A DNA stretch of 64,000 nt from Kushneria pakistanensis (GCF_014652795.1 NZ_BMZM01000003.1:1-64000); one strand, 5' to 3'. Numbered from the stretch's first letter, positions 47,619 to 56,574 are shown. Made by a program: numbers and translations. Notes: generated from the sequence alone by a model not told the origin.

Positions 47619-47643
47619 AGACCCGCCACACGGCGGGTCTTTT
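47619..47643. terminator. terminator between ssb and topoisomerase IB gene
   Basis: GACCCGCC (47620-47627) and GGCGGGTC (47632-47639) with ACAC loop followed by TTTTG. It ends ssb and probably also the convergent topoisomerase gene. Confidence 0.82.
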
Positions 47644-47652
47644 GATATGTGT

Positions 47653-48690
47653 TCAGTGATCCTTTTTCAAGCGACTCTGTAGAAGCTTCAAGATGGCGCG
47701 CTCCTCCGGGCCTGTCATGTCATCGCTATCAAGGGCTTCCTCGATCTGTGCCAGAAAATGACGCAATAGCCGACCATCGAGATAGCTTTCAATGACGCGT
47801 GGATCTATGTAGCTTGCCCGGGCGATGCTGGGTGTGTTGCCCAGCCGGGAGGCTACATGCTCTACCGCTTCGCGAATGCATTTCTGGCTGGCGTCGTCAT
47901 TGTCTCCAATACCCAGCTCATCAAGAGCCAGAGCGGCAATGGATGTCCCCGCCCAGGTGCGAAAGTCCTTTGCACTGAAGCGTTCGCCCATGACATCGTG
48001 GATGTAATCATTGAGATCGTGACTATCAACGCGCACCTTGTGGCCGTCTTCGTCAAAATACTTGAAGATTTCATGCCCGGGGATGTCATCAAGTTCACCG
48101 ACAATCTGCGCCAGTTTTTCGTCCTCGACGACCTTGTGCTGTTGCTGACCGCTTTTGCCCTGATAGTCGAAAATCAGTTCATCGCCGTTAATGGTTAGAT
48201 GCCGTGACCGCATGGTGGTCAGCCCATAGGAATCGTTCTGCTCCCGGTAGCTGTCGTTACCCGGGCGGAAATAGGCCGTATCCAGCAGCCTGACCATACA
48301 GGCCAGCACCTTCTCCCGTGGCATGCCTTCACGCGCCATGTGTTGCCCGGTAATGCGCCGCATGGTCGAAAGCCGCTGGGCAAAATCGACAATACGGTCG
48401 AATTTCATCTTCTCACGTTGCTCTCGCCATTCACTGTTGTAGATATACTGCTTGCGTCCGGCGCTGTCCCTGCCCGTGGCATGAATACGTGCTTCAGGAT
48501 CAAGCGTAATGGCAACGTCCCGCCATGCCGGTGGTATGGCAAGGCCCTTGATCCACTCTCGCCACTGACGGTCCCTGAAGGTTTTTCCTGCCTCATCGCG
48601 ATAGGTAAATCCCTTGCCGCTGCGATGGCGGGTAACGGTCATTGCTTCTTTTGTCATGCAGGCAGGCTTCTTTGATATTGAACGTGACAT
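47653..48690 (-). CDS. DNA topoisomerase IB (poxvirus-like)
   Basis: 345-residue type IB topoisomerase that relaxes supercoils by a 3'-phosphotyrosine link, without ATP. Catalytic elements are visible in order: Arg in GLTTMRSRHL, Lys in YQGKSGQQQHK, Arg in KDFRTWAGT, and the nucleophilic Tyr at about residue 294 in RASYIDPRV. The N-terminal domain (GKGFTYRDEAGK) matches bacterial TopIB of the Deinococcus type. The enzyme is optional and patchily spread in bacteria, so horizontal origin is possible, but base composition matches its neighbours. Start: ATG 48690 has no clear ribosome-binding site; an internal ATG 11 codons on, giving MTKEAMTV, follows AAGAAG and is an alternative. Confidence 0.9.
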   Translation of the reverse strand: MSRSISKKPACMTKEAMTVTRHRSGKGFTYRDEAGKTFRDRQWREWIKGLAIPPAWRDVAITLDPEARIHATGRDSAGRKQYIYNSEWREQREKMKFDRIVDFAQRLSTMRRITGQHMAREGMPREKVLACMVRLLDTAYFRPGNDSYREQNDSYGLTTMRSRHLTINGDELIFDYQGKSGQQQHKVVEDEKLAQIVGELDDIPGHEIFKYFDEDGHKVRVDSHDLNDYIHDVMGERFSAKDFRTWAGTSIAALALDELGIGDNDDASQKCIREAVEHVASRLGNTPSIARASYIDPRVIESYLDGRLLRHFLAQIEEALDSDDMTGPEERAILKLLQSRLKKDH

Positions 48691-48857
48691 CAACCATTTG
48701 CTGAGAATAGACGATTATGGCCCTTCCGCTGCGCCAGGGCTGGCGGCATGACGCAATGCGGGACAGTGCAACCCATGGGAATTTTTTGTAAAGTGTCGGG
48801 CCTGCCGCGTCACTGCCCGCCGAGAGTGACGTCATTTTCTGTCGGGCCGCAAAATCA

Positions 48858-49733
48858 ATGAAATTATTATTGCTTGATGCCGATCACTGCCTTGGCCGGG
48901 CGCTGATCGATGAAAGTGCATTGCGCAGCGATGTTGAACTCATTGCTGAACATTCTCGCCAATGCCAATTGTCGCAGTTAAGGTCATGGATGCCGGACGC
49001 CGTCATTTTTCCGCCCCTACTGTGCCCGGCCAGTGTTGACTACGCCGAGATGATGGCGCATGTCGAGCATGTAGAAGCTGCCCTGGACGCCTGTCACGCC
49101 CATGGGGTGCCGCTGGTCTGGTTTGTCAGCGATCAGGTCTTTGATGCCGGGTCGGATATGCCCATCGAAGAGAGTGTGCTGCCTTCGCCACGTGACGAAG
49201 GCCTGCAGCGTTTGCTGGAAACGGGGAACCGTATTCGATCGAAGCTGGCCGAACATTTTATTGTACGGACCGGGCCGCTGATGGCCCTTGAAGGCCGGGG
49301 CGCCTGGCTGGCGGAAATCCTTGAAAGCATGGTTGATGGCAAGCCCCTGCGTGCAGCAGAAGACGAGATCATCTGTCCGACACCCGTACAGGCCGTGGCC
49401 CGTGCCACGATCGGCATGCTGGCCCAGCAGTTTTCAGGTGCCAATGCCTGGGGGGCCTATCATCTCGCCGGTGTCGAGCCGGTCAGTCTCTTTACCTTTC
49501 ACGGCGTCGTACGCCATCAGCTGGAGATTCAGCTTTCCAGAAGGCATGTCGATCTGACGCCCGGCGAGATCCAGCCATTGCACCATCATCATGATCATCC
49601 ACTACGGCGCGTTCTCAACTGCCGTCAGATGCTGGAAACCTTTGGCGTGCATCAAAAGCCCTGGCGACTGGCGCTTGATGCCATGCTCGAGCAGTGGTGC
49701 CAGACGCGCTTTGGCGGGGAGGGTAGTCTGTGA
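48858..49733 (+). CDS. RmlD-like sugar-nucleotide reductase family protein, degenerate
   Basis: 291 residues with the outline of RmlD (dTDP-4-dehydrorhamnose reductase) extended SDR proteins: start MKLLLLDADHCLGRAL, then VPLVWFVSDQVFDAG, equivalent to the conserved SDYVFDG segment. The nucleotide-binding Gly-x2-Gly-x2-Gly is reduced to D-A-D-H-C-L-G and the catalytic Tyr-x3-Lys is not recognisable (the stretch reads LQRLLETGNRIRSKL). It is therefore probably not an active reductase. A His-rich loop (HHHHDHP) occurs near residue 237. It overlaps the acyltransferase gene by four bases, so the two are coupled. Family resemblance is moderate; function unknown. Confidence 0.7.
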   Translation: MKLLLLDADHCLGRALIDESALRSDVELIAEHSRQCQLSQLRSWMPDAVIFPPLLCPASVDYAEMMAHVEHVEAALDACHAHGVPLVWFVSDQVFDAGSDMPIEESVLPSPRDEGLQRLLETGNRIRSKLAEHFIVRTGPLMALEGRGAWLAEILESMVDGKPLRAAEDEIICPTPVQAVARATIGMLAQQFSGANAWGAYHLAGVEPVSLFTFHGVVRHQLEIQLSRRHVDLTPGEIQPLHHHHDHPLRRVLNCRQMLETFGVHQKPWRLALDAMLEQWCQTRFGGEGSL

Positions 49734-50482
49734 AGACGCTGCGCAGTCTACTGTTTTATGCTGGCTATCTGATGGCCATTATTGTCAGCGCTGTCACCTT
49801 GGTACCGTTGGCGTTTGTTTTACCGCTTAACGGGCGCTTTCGAGTGCTGAACCTTTATAACCATTTCATCATATTCTGGTTCGGGCTCTGCTGTGGTGTG
49901 CGCTATCGAGTGGAGGGGCGTGACAATATTCCGGATGTCCCTTGTGTGCTGCTTGCCAATCATCAAAGCGAGTGGGAAACCCTGTTTCTCCAGACCATCA
50001 AGTCGCCCATGTGCACGGTGCTCAAGCAGGAGCTGCTGAAAATTCCTGTTTTCGGGTGGGCGCTACGAATGCTAAGACCCATTCCACTGGATCGGTCAAA
50101 ACCGTCTCGTGCGCTTAGAATGGTGCTCAGTGAGGGGGCAAACAGACTTGCCTCCGGATTATCCGTGTTGCTCTTTCCCGAGGGGACGCGAGTACCTCCA
50201 GGGGAGCGCCGGCGGTTTAATAAAAGCGGTATTCACATGGCCTGCCGGGCAGGCGTGCCGATTCTTCCGGTGGCACATAATGCCGGAGAGCATTGGCCGA
50301 GCAGTACCTTTGTCAAAAGACCCGGACAGATCAACGTCGCAATCGGCAAGCCCATCATGACGAAGGGGCGTACTCCGGATGAGGTCACCCGGGAGGTCGA
50401 GCAGTGGATCGAGCAGCAGCTGTCGCGCATTTCAAGCGTGCCCAGACCTGCCGTGGAAGAAGCTTCTGCCAGCACGCTATAA
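49730..50482 (+). CDS. lysophospholipid (1-acylglycerol-3-phosphate) acyltransferase family protein
   Basis: 250-residue PlsC-family membrane enzyme, expected to acylate lysophosphatidate or another lysolipid. N-terminal helix LLFYAGYLMAIIVSAVTLVP; motif I is NHQSEWET, an H-x4-E version of the usual H-x4-D; motif III is FPEGTRVPPGE; motif IV follows in GVPILPVAHN. The H-x4-E variant is known in a subgroup of bacterial homologues. GTG start overlaps the stop of the RmlD-like gene. A strong terminator follows. Whether it is the main PlsC cannot be told. Confidence 0.87.
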   Translation: MKTLRSLLFYAGYLMAIIVSAVTLVPLAFVLPLNGRFRVLNLYNHFIIFWFGLCCGVRYRVEGRDNIPDVPCVLLANHQSEWETLFLQTIKSPMCTVLKQELLKIPVFGWALRMLRPIPLDRSKPSRALRMVLSEGANRLASGLSVLLFPEGTRVPPGERRRFNKSGIHMACRAGVPILPVAHNAGEHWPSSTFVKRPGQINVAIGKPIMTKGRTPDEVTREVEQWIEQQLSRISSVPRPAVEEASASTL

Positions 50483-50506
50483 ATATAAATTTGGCAGGGA
50501 CATGAA

Positions 50507-50533
50507 AAGGGCGCCCCCAAGGGCGCCCTTTTT
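50507..50533. terminator. terminator between acyltransferase gene and fabB
   Basis: AAGGGCGCCC (50507-50516) and GGGCGCCCTT (50521-50530) with CCAA loop, T-run on the plus side and A-run on the other. Used by the acyltransferase gene and probably by convergent fabB. Confidence 0.88.
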
Positions 50534-50554
50534 GCTGGCCTGATGTCCGGGCTA

Positions 50555-51781
50555 TCAGGATGTTTGGTCAGACATGCGCTGAAAGATCAGACAGGCATTG
50601 GTGCCGCCGAATCCGAAGCTGTTGGACAGTACGCGCTCAAGGCGTACACCATCACGGCGCGTCGTCACGATATCCAGATCCTTGGCCTGCGGATCGATTT
50701 CATCAATGTTGGCCGAGGCGCAGATGAAGTCATTTTGCATCATGAGAAGCGAATAAATGGCTTCCTGTGCGCCGGTAGCGCCCAGAGAGTGACCGGTCAG
50801 TGACTTGGTCGAGGACAGCGGCGGTACCTTTTCACCGAAAACATTACGCAGGGCCTTGATCTCACACATATCACCGACCGGAGTCGATGTGCCATGCGTA
50901 TTGATGTAATCAATGTCACCTACAACGGTGGCCAGCGCCTGCTGCATGCAGCGGGCACCGCCCTCACCGGAAGGCGCGACCATGTCATGGCCATCGGAGT
51001 TGGCACCGTAGCCCACGACTTCGCCGTAGATTTTGGCACCACGTGCTCTGGCATGCTCCAGCTCTTCAAGCACCAGCATGGCGCCACCACCGGCAATAAC
51101 GAAGCCGTCACGGGCCGTATCATAGGCACGAGAGGCCTTTTCAGGAGACTCGTTGTAGCTGGTGGACAGCGCGCCCATGGCATCAAACAGGCACGACAGG
51201 GTCCAGTGCTCTTCTTCACCACCGCCGGCAAAGACGATGTCCTGCTTGCCCAGCTGGATCTGCTCAACGGCGCTGCCGATACAGTGTGCCGAGGTCGCAC
51301 AGGCTGAAGAAATGGAGTAGTTGACCCCCTTGATGGCAAAGGGAGTGGCCAGACACGCCGACACGGTGCTGCCCATGGTCCGGGTAACACGATAGGGGCC
51401 GACACGGCGCAGGCCCTTGTCACGCAGGATATCGGCGGCTTCTACCTGATTGGCAGAAGAGGCGCCGCCCGAGCCGGCAATCAGGCCGGTGCGTACATTG
51501 GAAACTTCATCAGGCGAAAGCCCTGCATCTTCAATGGCCTGCTGCATCGAGACGTAGGCGTAGGCGGCAGCATCGCCCATGAAGCGGCGCTGCTTGCGGT
51601 CCACCAGTGCGTCCAGATCGATGTCAACGACACCGGCGACATGGCTTCGCATTCCGCGTTCAACGTATTCGTCGCGAAAGCGAATGCCTGAACGGCCTTC
51701 CTTCAGGGACTCAAGTACCTGATGCTGATCATTGCCCAGGCAGGAGACAATGCCCAGGCCAGTGACTACCACTCGTCGCAT
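50555..51781 (-). CDS. fabB: beta-ketoacyl-ACP synthase I
   Basis: 408 residues from ATG 51781 ([16 protein letters not shown]); an upstream in-frame start would add 33 unconserved residues overlapping fabA. Elongates acyl-ACP and with FabA commits chains to unsaturated fatty acids. Catalytic Cys161 ([10 protein letters not shown]), His296 ([11 protein letters not shown]) and His331 ([10 protein letters not shown]) are all present. Thirteen bases after fabA, forming the fabAB operon. Confidence 0.97.
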   Translation of the reverse strand: MRRVVVTGLGIVSCLGNDQHQVLESLKEGRSGIRFRDEYVERGMRSHVAGVVDIDLDALVDRKQRRFMGDAAAYAYVSMQQAIEDAGLSPDEVSNVRTGLIAGSGGASSANQVEAADILRDKGLRRVGPYRVTRTMGSTVSACLATPFAIKGVNYSISSACATSAHCIGSAVEQIQLGKQDIVFAGGGEEEHWTLSCLFDAMGALSTSYNESPEKASRAYDTARDGFVIAGGGAMLVLEELEHARARGAKIYGEVVGYGANSDGHDMVAPSGEGGARCMQQALATVVGDIDYINTHGTSTPVGDMCEIKALRNVFGEKVPPLSSTKSLTGHSLGATGAQEAIYSLLMMQNDFICASANIDEIDPQAKDLDIVTTRRDGVRLERVLSNSFGFGGTNACLIFQRMSDQTS

Positions 51782-51794
51782 GGGAGCCTCCCCA

Positions 51795-52316
51795 TCAGAA
51801 ATTCGCAGTGGAGGTGAACAGGCCAACGCGCAGGTCGTTGGCTTCGTAAATATCGCGGCCGTCCACGGACAGTACGCCATCGGCGATGCCGAGGATCAGG
51901 CGGCGTGTGATCACCCGCTTGATATGAATATGGTAGGTTACCTTTTCGGCGTCCGGAAGAATCTGTCCGGAGAACTTGACCTCGCCACATCCAAGCGCGC
52001 GGCCACGGCCGGGGTTGCCCAGCCAGCCCAGATGAAACCCTACCAGCTGCCACATGGCATCAAGGCCTAGGCAGCCGGGCATGACAGGATCGCCGGGGAA
52101 GTGACACTGGAAGAACCAGAGGTCAGGGTTAATATCCAGCTCAGCGATCAGCTCGCCCTTGCCGTATTTGCCACCCGCTTCCTGAATGTTGATGATGCGA
52201 TCCAGCATCAGCATGTTCGGTGCCGGCAGCTGTGCATTTCCAGGGCCGAAAAGCTCGCCCTGACTGCATGCAAGCAGCTGATCACGGTTAAAGGAGTGTT
52301 GCGTGGTCACTGACAT
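51795..52316 (-). CDS. fabA: 3-hydroxydecanoyl-ACP dehydratase/isomerase
   Basis: 173 residues. Dehydrates 3-hydroxydecanoyl-ACP and isomerises trans-2 to cis-3-decenoyl-ACP, the entry to anaerobic unsaturated fatty acid synthesis. The hot-dog fold active site has His72 ([13 protein letters not shown]) and Asp86 (GLDAMWQL), matching His70/Asp84 of E. coli. First gene of fabAB. The 124-bp upstream gap to phrB holds a weak hairpin around 52335-52355; I could not recognise FadR or FabR sites. Confidence 0.97.
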   Translation of the reverse strand: MSVTTQHSFNRDQLLACSQGELFGPGNAQLPAPNMLMLDRIINIQEAGGKYGKGELIAELDINPDLWFFQCHFPGDPVMPGCLGLDAMWQLVGFHLGWLGNPGRGRALGCGEVKFSGQILPDAEKVTYHIHIKRVITRRLILGIADGVLSVDGRDIYEANDLRVGLFTSTANF

Positions 52317-52440
52317 GTTCCGGAAATCAAAGGAATAGGGGCTCCCGCAGGAGCGGGCCTAGTTTACTGATAGAGGTGACGAAATGCACGCCAGCGCCGG
52401 TGTGTAAGGCGACCACCCCGGAATCACTCTTCAGCTACGT

Positions 52441-53856
52441 TTAACTCAATGCCTTGAAGGCTTCCAGCGCGCGTTGACGCGCTGCCCGATGGTCCACCAT
52501 CGGGACCGGATAACCGGTCTGTTGACAGGTGGCAGCATCGGGCGCATGACGCCTTTTTGCAGCAACGTTTGCCAGTTCAGGCACGAACTTTGCAATAAAT
52601 ATGCCTTCCGGGTCAAAGCGTCTGGCCTGGGTGGTCGGGTTGAAGATGCGAAAATAGGGCGCTGCATCCGTGCCCGTGGACGCTGCCCACTGCCAGCCGC
52701 CGTTGTTGGCGCCCAGTTCACCATCCACCAGGTGTTCCAGGAAAAACGCCTCGCCACGTCGCCAGTCTATCAACAGATGCTTGCTGAGGAACATGGCTGT
52801 CACCATGCGCAGGCGATTATGCATCCATCCAGTCGTGGTCAGCTGCCGCATGGCAGCATCCACCAGCGGATAACCGGTATTGCCTTCGCACCAGCGTTGA
52901 AAATCTTCTTCGTTTTCACGCCAGGCCATTGCGCCGGTGTGTTCCTGAAATGGCTGATGACAGTTGACCCGTGGAAAGCCGACCAGCACATGCTGATAGA
53001 ATTCGCGCCAGATGATCTCACTGATCCAGCTTTTCAGATTGCTATCGCCATCACCCAGGTGGCCGCCGTTTCTGGCGGCGGCAGCATTGATACACTGACG
53101 CCATGAGATCATGCCCAGCGCCAGCCAGGCGGATAACCCGCTGGTGGCGGTCATGGCAGGAAAATCACGTCCCTCATCGTAATGATGCGCTCTTTTTTGA
53201 AGAAAGCGGGCCAGTCGATCCTGCGCAGCCTCTTCTCCTGCAGGCCAGTCATTGGCATCAATGACAACATTGCCGGCGTCGAACTCGATGGGCGCGTCAC
53301 TTGTAATGTCATCAAAGGCGGGCTGTGCTTCAGGCGCGTCAAACTGCTGAAGCTGGTCTGCCCCGATGTTCTTGAGCCAGCTCTTGTAGAAGGGCGTAAA
53401 AACGCTGTAGTAACGGCCGTCCCCGGTCAGGAGAGACCCCGGCGTAAAAGCAATCTGGTCGGTATATCGATGGACTTCCAGCGCCTGATGATGAAACCGC
53501 TCGCTGATCTGACGGTCACGCCGACGCTCGTTGAGTCCATATTCGTCGTTGAAATGAAGGGCATCACATTCCAGCGTCTCTGCCAGTGCCAGCAGCTGGT
53601 CGGGCAGGGTCTCAAATCCCTCGGCCCTGATGATCTTCAGAGGAATGTTGAGGCGGCCAAGGTATTCGGAGAGTGCGATGATGCCGCGTCGCCAGAAATC
53701 AAGCTTGTTGGCGCCATGGCCATGACGTTGCCACTGATGTGGCGTCCAACAGACAACGCCAATGACCGGACCCCGTTGGGCAGCATGATGAAGGGCGGTG
53801 TTGTCTTCGCATCTCAGATCGGTCCGAAACCAGACCAGCTGGCGTCTGGTGCCCAT
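52441..53856 (-). CDS. phrB: deoxyribodipyrimidine photolyase
   Basis: 471 residues (E. coli PhrB 472). Blue-light enzyme that splits cyclobutane pyrimidine dimers using FAD and an antenna chromophore. N-terminal Rossmann antenna domain (QLVWFRTDLRCEDNTALHHA); C-terminal FAD domain with GTDAAPYFRIFNP and the Trp-containing GWMHNRLRMVTAMFL. ATG 53856 follows AGGA at eight bases; a TTG six codons upstream is less likely. It lies 67 bp after the MerR gene on the same strand, with a strong hairpin between, which suggests co-transcription and light control. Confidence 0.96.
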   Translation of the reverse strand: MGTRRQLVWFRTDLRCEDNTALHHAAQRGPVIGVVCWTPHQWQRHGHGANKLDFWRRGIIALSEYLGRLNIPLKIIRAEGFETLPDQLLALAETLECDALHFNDEYGLNERRRDRQISERFHHQALEVHRYTDQIAFTPGSLLTGDGRYYSVFTPFYKSWLKNIGADQLQQFDAPEAQPAFDDITSDAPIEFDAGNVVIDANDWPAGEEAAQDRLARFLQKRAHHYDEGRDFPAMTATSGLSAWLALGMISWRQCINAAAARNGGHLGDGDSNLKSWISEIIWREFYQHVLVGFPRVNCHQPFQEHTGAMAWRENEEDFQRWCEGNTGYPLVDAAMRQLTTTGWMHNRLRMVTAMFLSKHLLIDWRRGEAFFLEHLVDGELGANNGGWQWAASTGTDAAPYFRIFNPTTQARRFDPEGIFIAKFVPELANVAAKRRHAPDAATCQQTGYPVPMVDHRAARQRALEAFKALS

Positions 53857-53874
53857 GCATTCGTCCTTTCGCAA

Positions 53875-53899
53875 GCGACCCGCCCTGAAGGCGGGTCGC
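53875..53899 (-). other. 10-bp perfect hairpin between merR-type gene and phrB
   Basis: GCGACCCGCC (53875-53884) and GGCGGGTCGC (53890-53899) with a 5-nt loop. On the minus strand the following bases are TTGCGAAAGG, not a T-run, so it is unlikely to be a simple terminator. It ends 18 nt before the phrB start, near its ribosome-binding site. Confidence 0.65.
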
Positions 53900-53923
53900 A
53901 GTCAATCCATGACGTGGTGAATC

Positions 53924-54877
53924 TCAGCCGTGACGTGCCGTTGCCAGCCTTAGCTGTGCGATGGCACGGGCTGGGTCGTTATCCAGCGCACTCAGATGAG
54001 CATCATCCGTTTCACGCCACTGACGCGTAATGGAACCTGCGACGCGAATGGGAAGCATGCCCTGATAGGACGCGTCGGCAAGCTGGCGGTGAAGATCTTC
54101 GATATCGGCTTCCATGGCGCCGGAAAGAACGATGGTTCTGGCGTCCTTTTTACCTGCGGCTTCAATGAGCTCACCAACGGGTACGGGCCCATCAAACAGC
54201 GTGATGTAAAATCCGGCGCTGCTGGCTGTAAAGGCAAGCAACAGCTGCCAGAGCGCGCCGCAGCCGCCGGGAAGATAGCTCATCAGCAGGCGTGGTTCGG
54301 CGTTTTCATGATTGCCATGATAAAGCCGCAGACCAAGTCGGGTTCTTAAAAAGGATTCCAGAAAACAGCGCTGCGCCATGGGCGTGGCATGATCTGCCCA
54401 GGTATTCTCGAGGCGCTCAACCACGGGCTGCCAAAGGCGCGCGATGGCAGTATTGACCGGGTAGAGCCCCATGCTGCGCGTGAAGAGATTTTCAAGCCGG
54501 TTGGTATTGAATTCCGCCACGGCATTGATGACTTCAAGCTGCTGCCCCTCCCAGTCGTGTTCCGGTGCCATGTCTTCGGCACCCGACTCCCGAGAGTTGT
54601 CTTCCCTGGTGGTCTCTGCCTCACCCGACGCCTGATCGAGCAGTTCGCCTACCTGACTTACCGGTACGCCCCGGTTAAGCCACTGCAGGATACGCTCGAC
54701 GCGCTCGATGTCTTCACGCGCATAGAGACGATGCCCCTTGGGAGTACGTCTTGGCTGGATCAGCCCGTAACGGCGCTCCCATGCACGCAGCGTTACCGAG
54801 TTGACGCCGGTCAGACGTGATACTTCTCTAATGGGGTATAGCGGTCCGCCGACAGCATTTGCCACTTTCTCAGTCAT
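53924..54877 (-). CDS. MerR-family regulator, class II LitR/PplR-like (no B12 site)
   Basis: 317 residues. N-terminal winged-helix MerR domain (LRAWERRYGLIQPRRTPKGHR at about 29-49) of the CarA/CarH/LitR branch, then an acidic linker (about 84-110) and a cobalamin-binding-like C-terminal region. Against CarH, the Trp of the W-x9-EH motif is kept (NTWADHATPM) but E-H is replaced by R-C (QRCFLES), and the cobalamin-ligand His of the E-x-H-x2-G motif is lost (LPGGCGALWQL). This matches class II LitR proteins such as PplR1 of Pseudomonas putida, which regulate photolyase and stress genes in response to light through a separate LOV sensor. No LOV gene is in the window. It probably regulates phrB and the flanking genes. 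A hairpin (GTTCCTG/CAGGAAC, 54901-54918) lies just upstream of its GGAGG. Confidence 0.85.
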   Translation of the reverse strand: MTEKVANAVGGPLYPIREVSRLTGVNSVTLRAWERRYGLIQPRRTPKGHRLYAREDIERVERILQWLNRGVPVSQVGELLDQASGEAETTREDNSRESGAEDMAPEHDWEGQQLEVINAVAEFNTNRLENLFTRSMGLYPVNTAIARLWQPVVERLENTWADHATPMAQRCFLESFLRTRLGLRLYHGNHENAEPRLLMSYLPGGCGALWQLLLAFTASSAGFYITLFDGPVPVGELIEAAGKKDARTIVLSGAMEADIEDLHRQLADASYQGMLPIRVAGSITRQWRETDDAHLSALDNDPARAIAQLRLATARHG

Positions 54878-55014
54878 AGTAAACGAGAGCCTCCTTCGCG
54901 GTTCCTGCTGCCAGGAACGTAGATACCATTATCAGGCGCTCTACATTGCGAAAATGAGCTATTCGACCTGCATACATGGTTGCGCTAGCCATCATGGCCG
55001 AACAAGAAAATTTA

Positions 55015-55080
55015 ACCTGTGTAGGTCGATAGTGTAGCAGTATTTACACAGGTGTTGTACGTCAATCTTCACTTTGTACA
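55015..55080. promoter_or_regulatory. candidate operator/promoter region of the MerR gene
   Basis: Inverted repeat ACCTGTGTA (55015-55023) and TACACAGGT (55045-55053), plus two direct TTGTAC motifs at 55055-55060 and 55074-55079, 19 bp apart. A weak promoter reads on the minus strand: TTGACG (55065-55060), 17-bp spacer, TACTGC (55042-55037). Multiple TACA-type half-sites resemble the repeated sites bound by CarH/LitR regulators. Autoregulation is inference. The rest of the 54878-55014 gap shows no gene. Confidence 0.45.
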
Positions 55081-55452
55081 ACTGCTGTCACGCTGGTTCT
55101 CGGCCACGATCGACACCACAACGTCGGCAAACGAGGGATGCTGACCCACCGGGTCCAGAAGTGTCAGGGAGAGTTCCGGATGTTCATGACGCAGTGCTTC
55201 CAGCTGTGCCGGTACGTCTTCGCGCAAATGGCGCCCTGCGGCGAAAAAGAGCGGCAGAATGTCGATGCTGTTGAACCCATCGGCATGAAGTTCCTGCACC
55301 ACGGTTTCCAGCAGCGGGTCACAGAGCTCCATATAGGCCAGTCGTACAGGAGCAGACATGCGCTCCTTGAGGCGCTGTTCCAGTGTTTCAAAGGGGGCCT
55401 GCCAGCGGCTGTCCGTGGAACCATGGGCCAGTACGATCAATGCAGTTGTCAT
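55069..55452 (-). CDS. CbiX/SirB-like small chelatase
   Basis: 127 residues, the short one-domain form of the CbiX family, which inserts Co2+ or Fe2+ into sirohydrochlorin. Active-site His in IVLAHGSTDSRW and the second metal-ligand His in PLFFAAGRHLREDVP are present. There is no His-rich or Fe-S C-terminal extension. AGGAAAG precedes its ATG. It stands 30 bp after the FAD-protein gene and just upstream of the MerR gene, so it probably belongs to the same minus-strand transcript. A true substrate is unknown; no other tetrapyrrole gene is nearby. Confidence 0.8.
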   Translation of the reverse strand: MTTALIVLAHGSTDSRWQAPFETLEQRLKERMSAPVRLAYMELCDPLLETVVQELHADGFNSIDILPLFFAAGRHLREDVPAQLEALRHEHPELSLTLLDPVGQHPSFADVVVSIVAENQRDSSCTK

Positions 55453-55482
55453 GACAGTTTCTTTCCTGAGTCAGCAAGATGT

Positions 55483-56502
55483 TTAAGTGGGCGATGGCGT
55501 GTCTGGATGACACAGCGCCTGTGCCAGTCGTGTACCTGATTGCCAGGCCGCCTCAACGCGTCCGTCAATGCACCAGTCGCCGCAGAGTGACAGGCCCTTT
55601 GACATGTCGGTGAGGTAGCCTTCGGCCCCTTTCGGGCGTTCCCGGGGTTGCGCGTATTTCCATCGATGCGCGCCGCAGGCCTCAATGGCCGGGAGCGCTT
55701 CGGAATACTCGTCCTTGAAGGCTGCCACCATCTTGTCGGCGATCTGCGCCGGGGTCATTTCAAGGTGCCTGTCGGACCAGTCGTCGCGCGCCAGCAGCGT
55801 GATTCGTTCTCCTTCGTGCTGTCCGGGGCGCGTCTGGTTGCGCGCTGCCCAGCGCAGCACCGGTGAATCAGCCAGAAAGGCACCCTGCCATGTGTCGATA
55901 CCGGGCGGCATTTTCAGGGGGGCTTTAAACCGCACCCACGTGCTCCAGCACGATGACATGGCATGAAGAGACAGCGGTGGCGTCATGATATCGCCCACCA
56001 GTTCAATCGCCTGAGGCGCCGGTATGGCCACAATGACATGATCAAATCCTGACCGGACATGCCCGTACTGGTTCTCCAGCTGCCATCCCGACGGCGTGCG
56101 GGTCATCGACGTGATACGTATCTGATGACTTATCTCAAGCGATGCGGACAGGGCGTCAGTCAGCGCACGCATGGAGGGCGTTCCCGTATACCGGGGATGC
56201 TCGGGATGCTGTATCTGCCATTGTCCGTTGTCATGACGTGCCATGATCTGTGGCCACTTCGCCACCACACCCTCGCGTTCGAAGGCTTCAATTATTCGGG
56301 CAAAGCCGGGATCACGAACGGTGAAATACTGGGCACCCAGATCAAAAAGGCCATGCGCGTTGCAGCGCGAGGACATTCGTCCCCCCGGTCGGTGGCCCTT
56401 GTCGAAAATTTGTACATCCTTTCCCGCCTGCTGCAGCACCCGGGCGGCAGCCAGCCCCGCCATGCCGGCACCAACGATGGCTATATTGTGCAAGAAGTCC
56501 AC
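55483..56502 (-). CDS. FAD-dependent, renalase-like oxidoreductase (COG3380 family)
   Basis: 339 residues. The dinucleotide-binding motif IAIVGAGMAGLAAARVL near residue 7-24 is followed by DKGHRPGGRMSSR, the FAD-protein R-P-G-G-R-M/S signature of renalase and amine-oxidase-like proteins. Soluble, no signal peptide. Start is a GTG with TGAGG upstream. In pseudomonads relatives lie beside photolyase and MerR genes, and the layout here is the same: FAD protein, CbiX-like, MerR, PhrB, with YfcH divergent. Substrate unknown; a role in light or oxidative stress is inference. Confidence 0.82.
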   Translation of the reverse strand: MDFLHNIAIVGAGMAGLAAARVLQQAGKDVQIFDKGHRPGGRMSSRCNAHGLFDLGAQYFTVRDPGFARIIEAFEREGVVAKWPQIMARHDNGQWQIQHPEHPRYTGTPSMRALTDALSASLEISHQIRITSMTRTPSGWQLENQYGHVRSGFDHVIVAIPAPQAIELVGDIMTPPLSLHAMSSCWSTWVRFKAPLKMPPGIDTWQGAFLADSPVLRWAARNQTRPGQHEGERITLLARDDWSDRHLEMTPAQIADKMVAAFKDEYSEALPAIEACGAHRWKYAQPRERPKGAEGYLTDMSKGLSLCGDWCIDGRVEAAWQSGTRLAQALCHPDTPSPT

Positions 56503-56574
56503 GAAAGCCTCAAATTGTCTGAAGGAACGCCGCCAGAGCCTGACACGGACGACCAGGCGCTACCCTGATAAATC

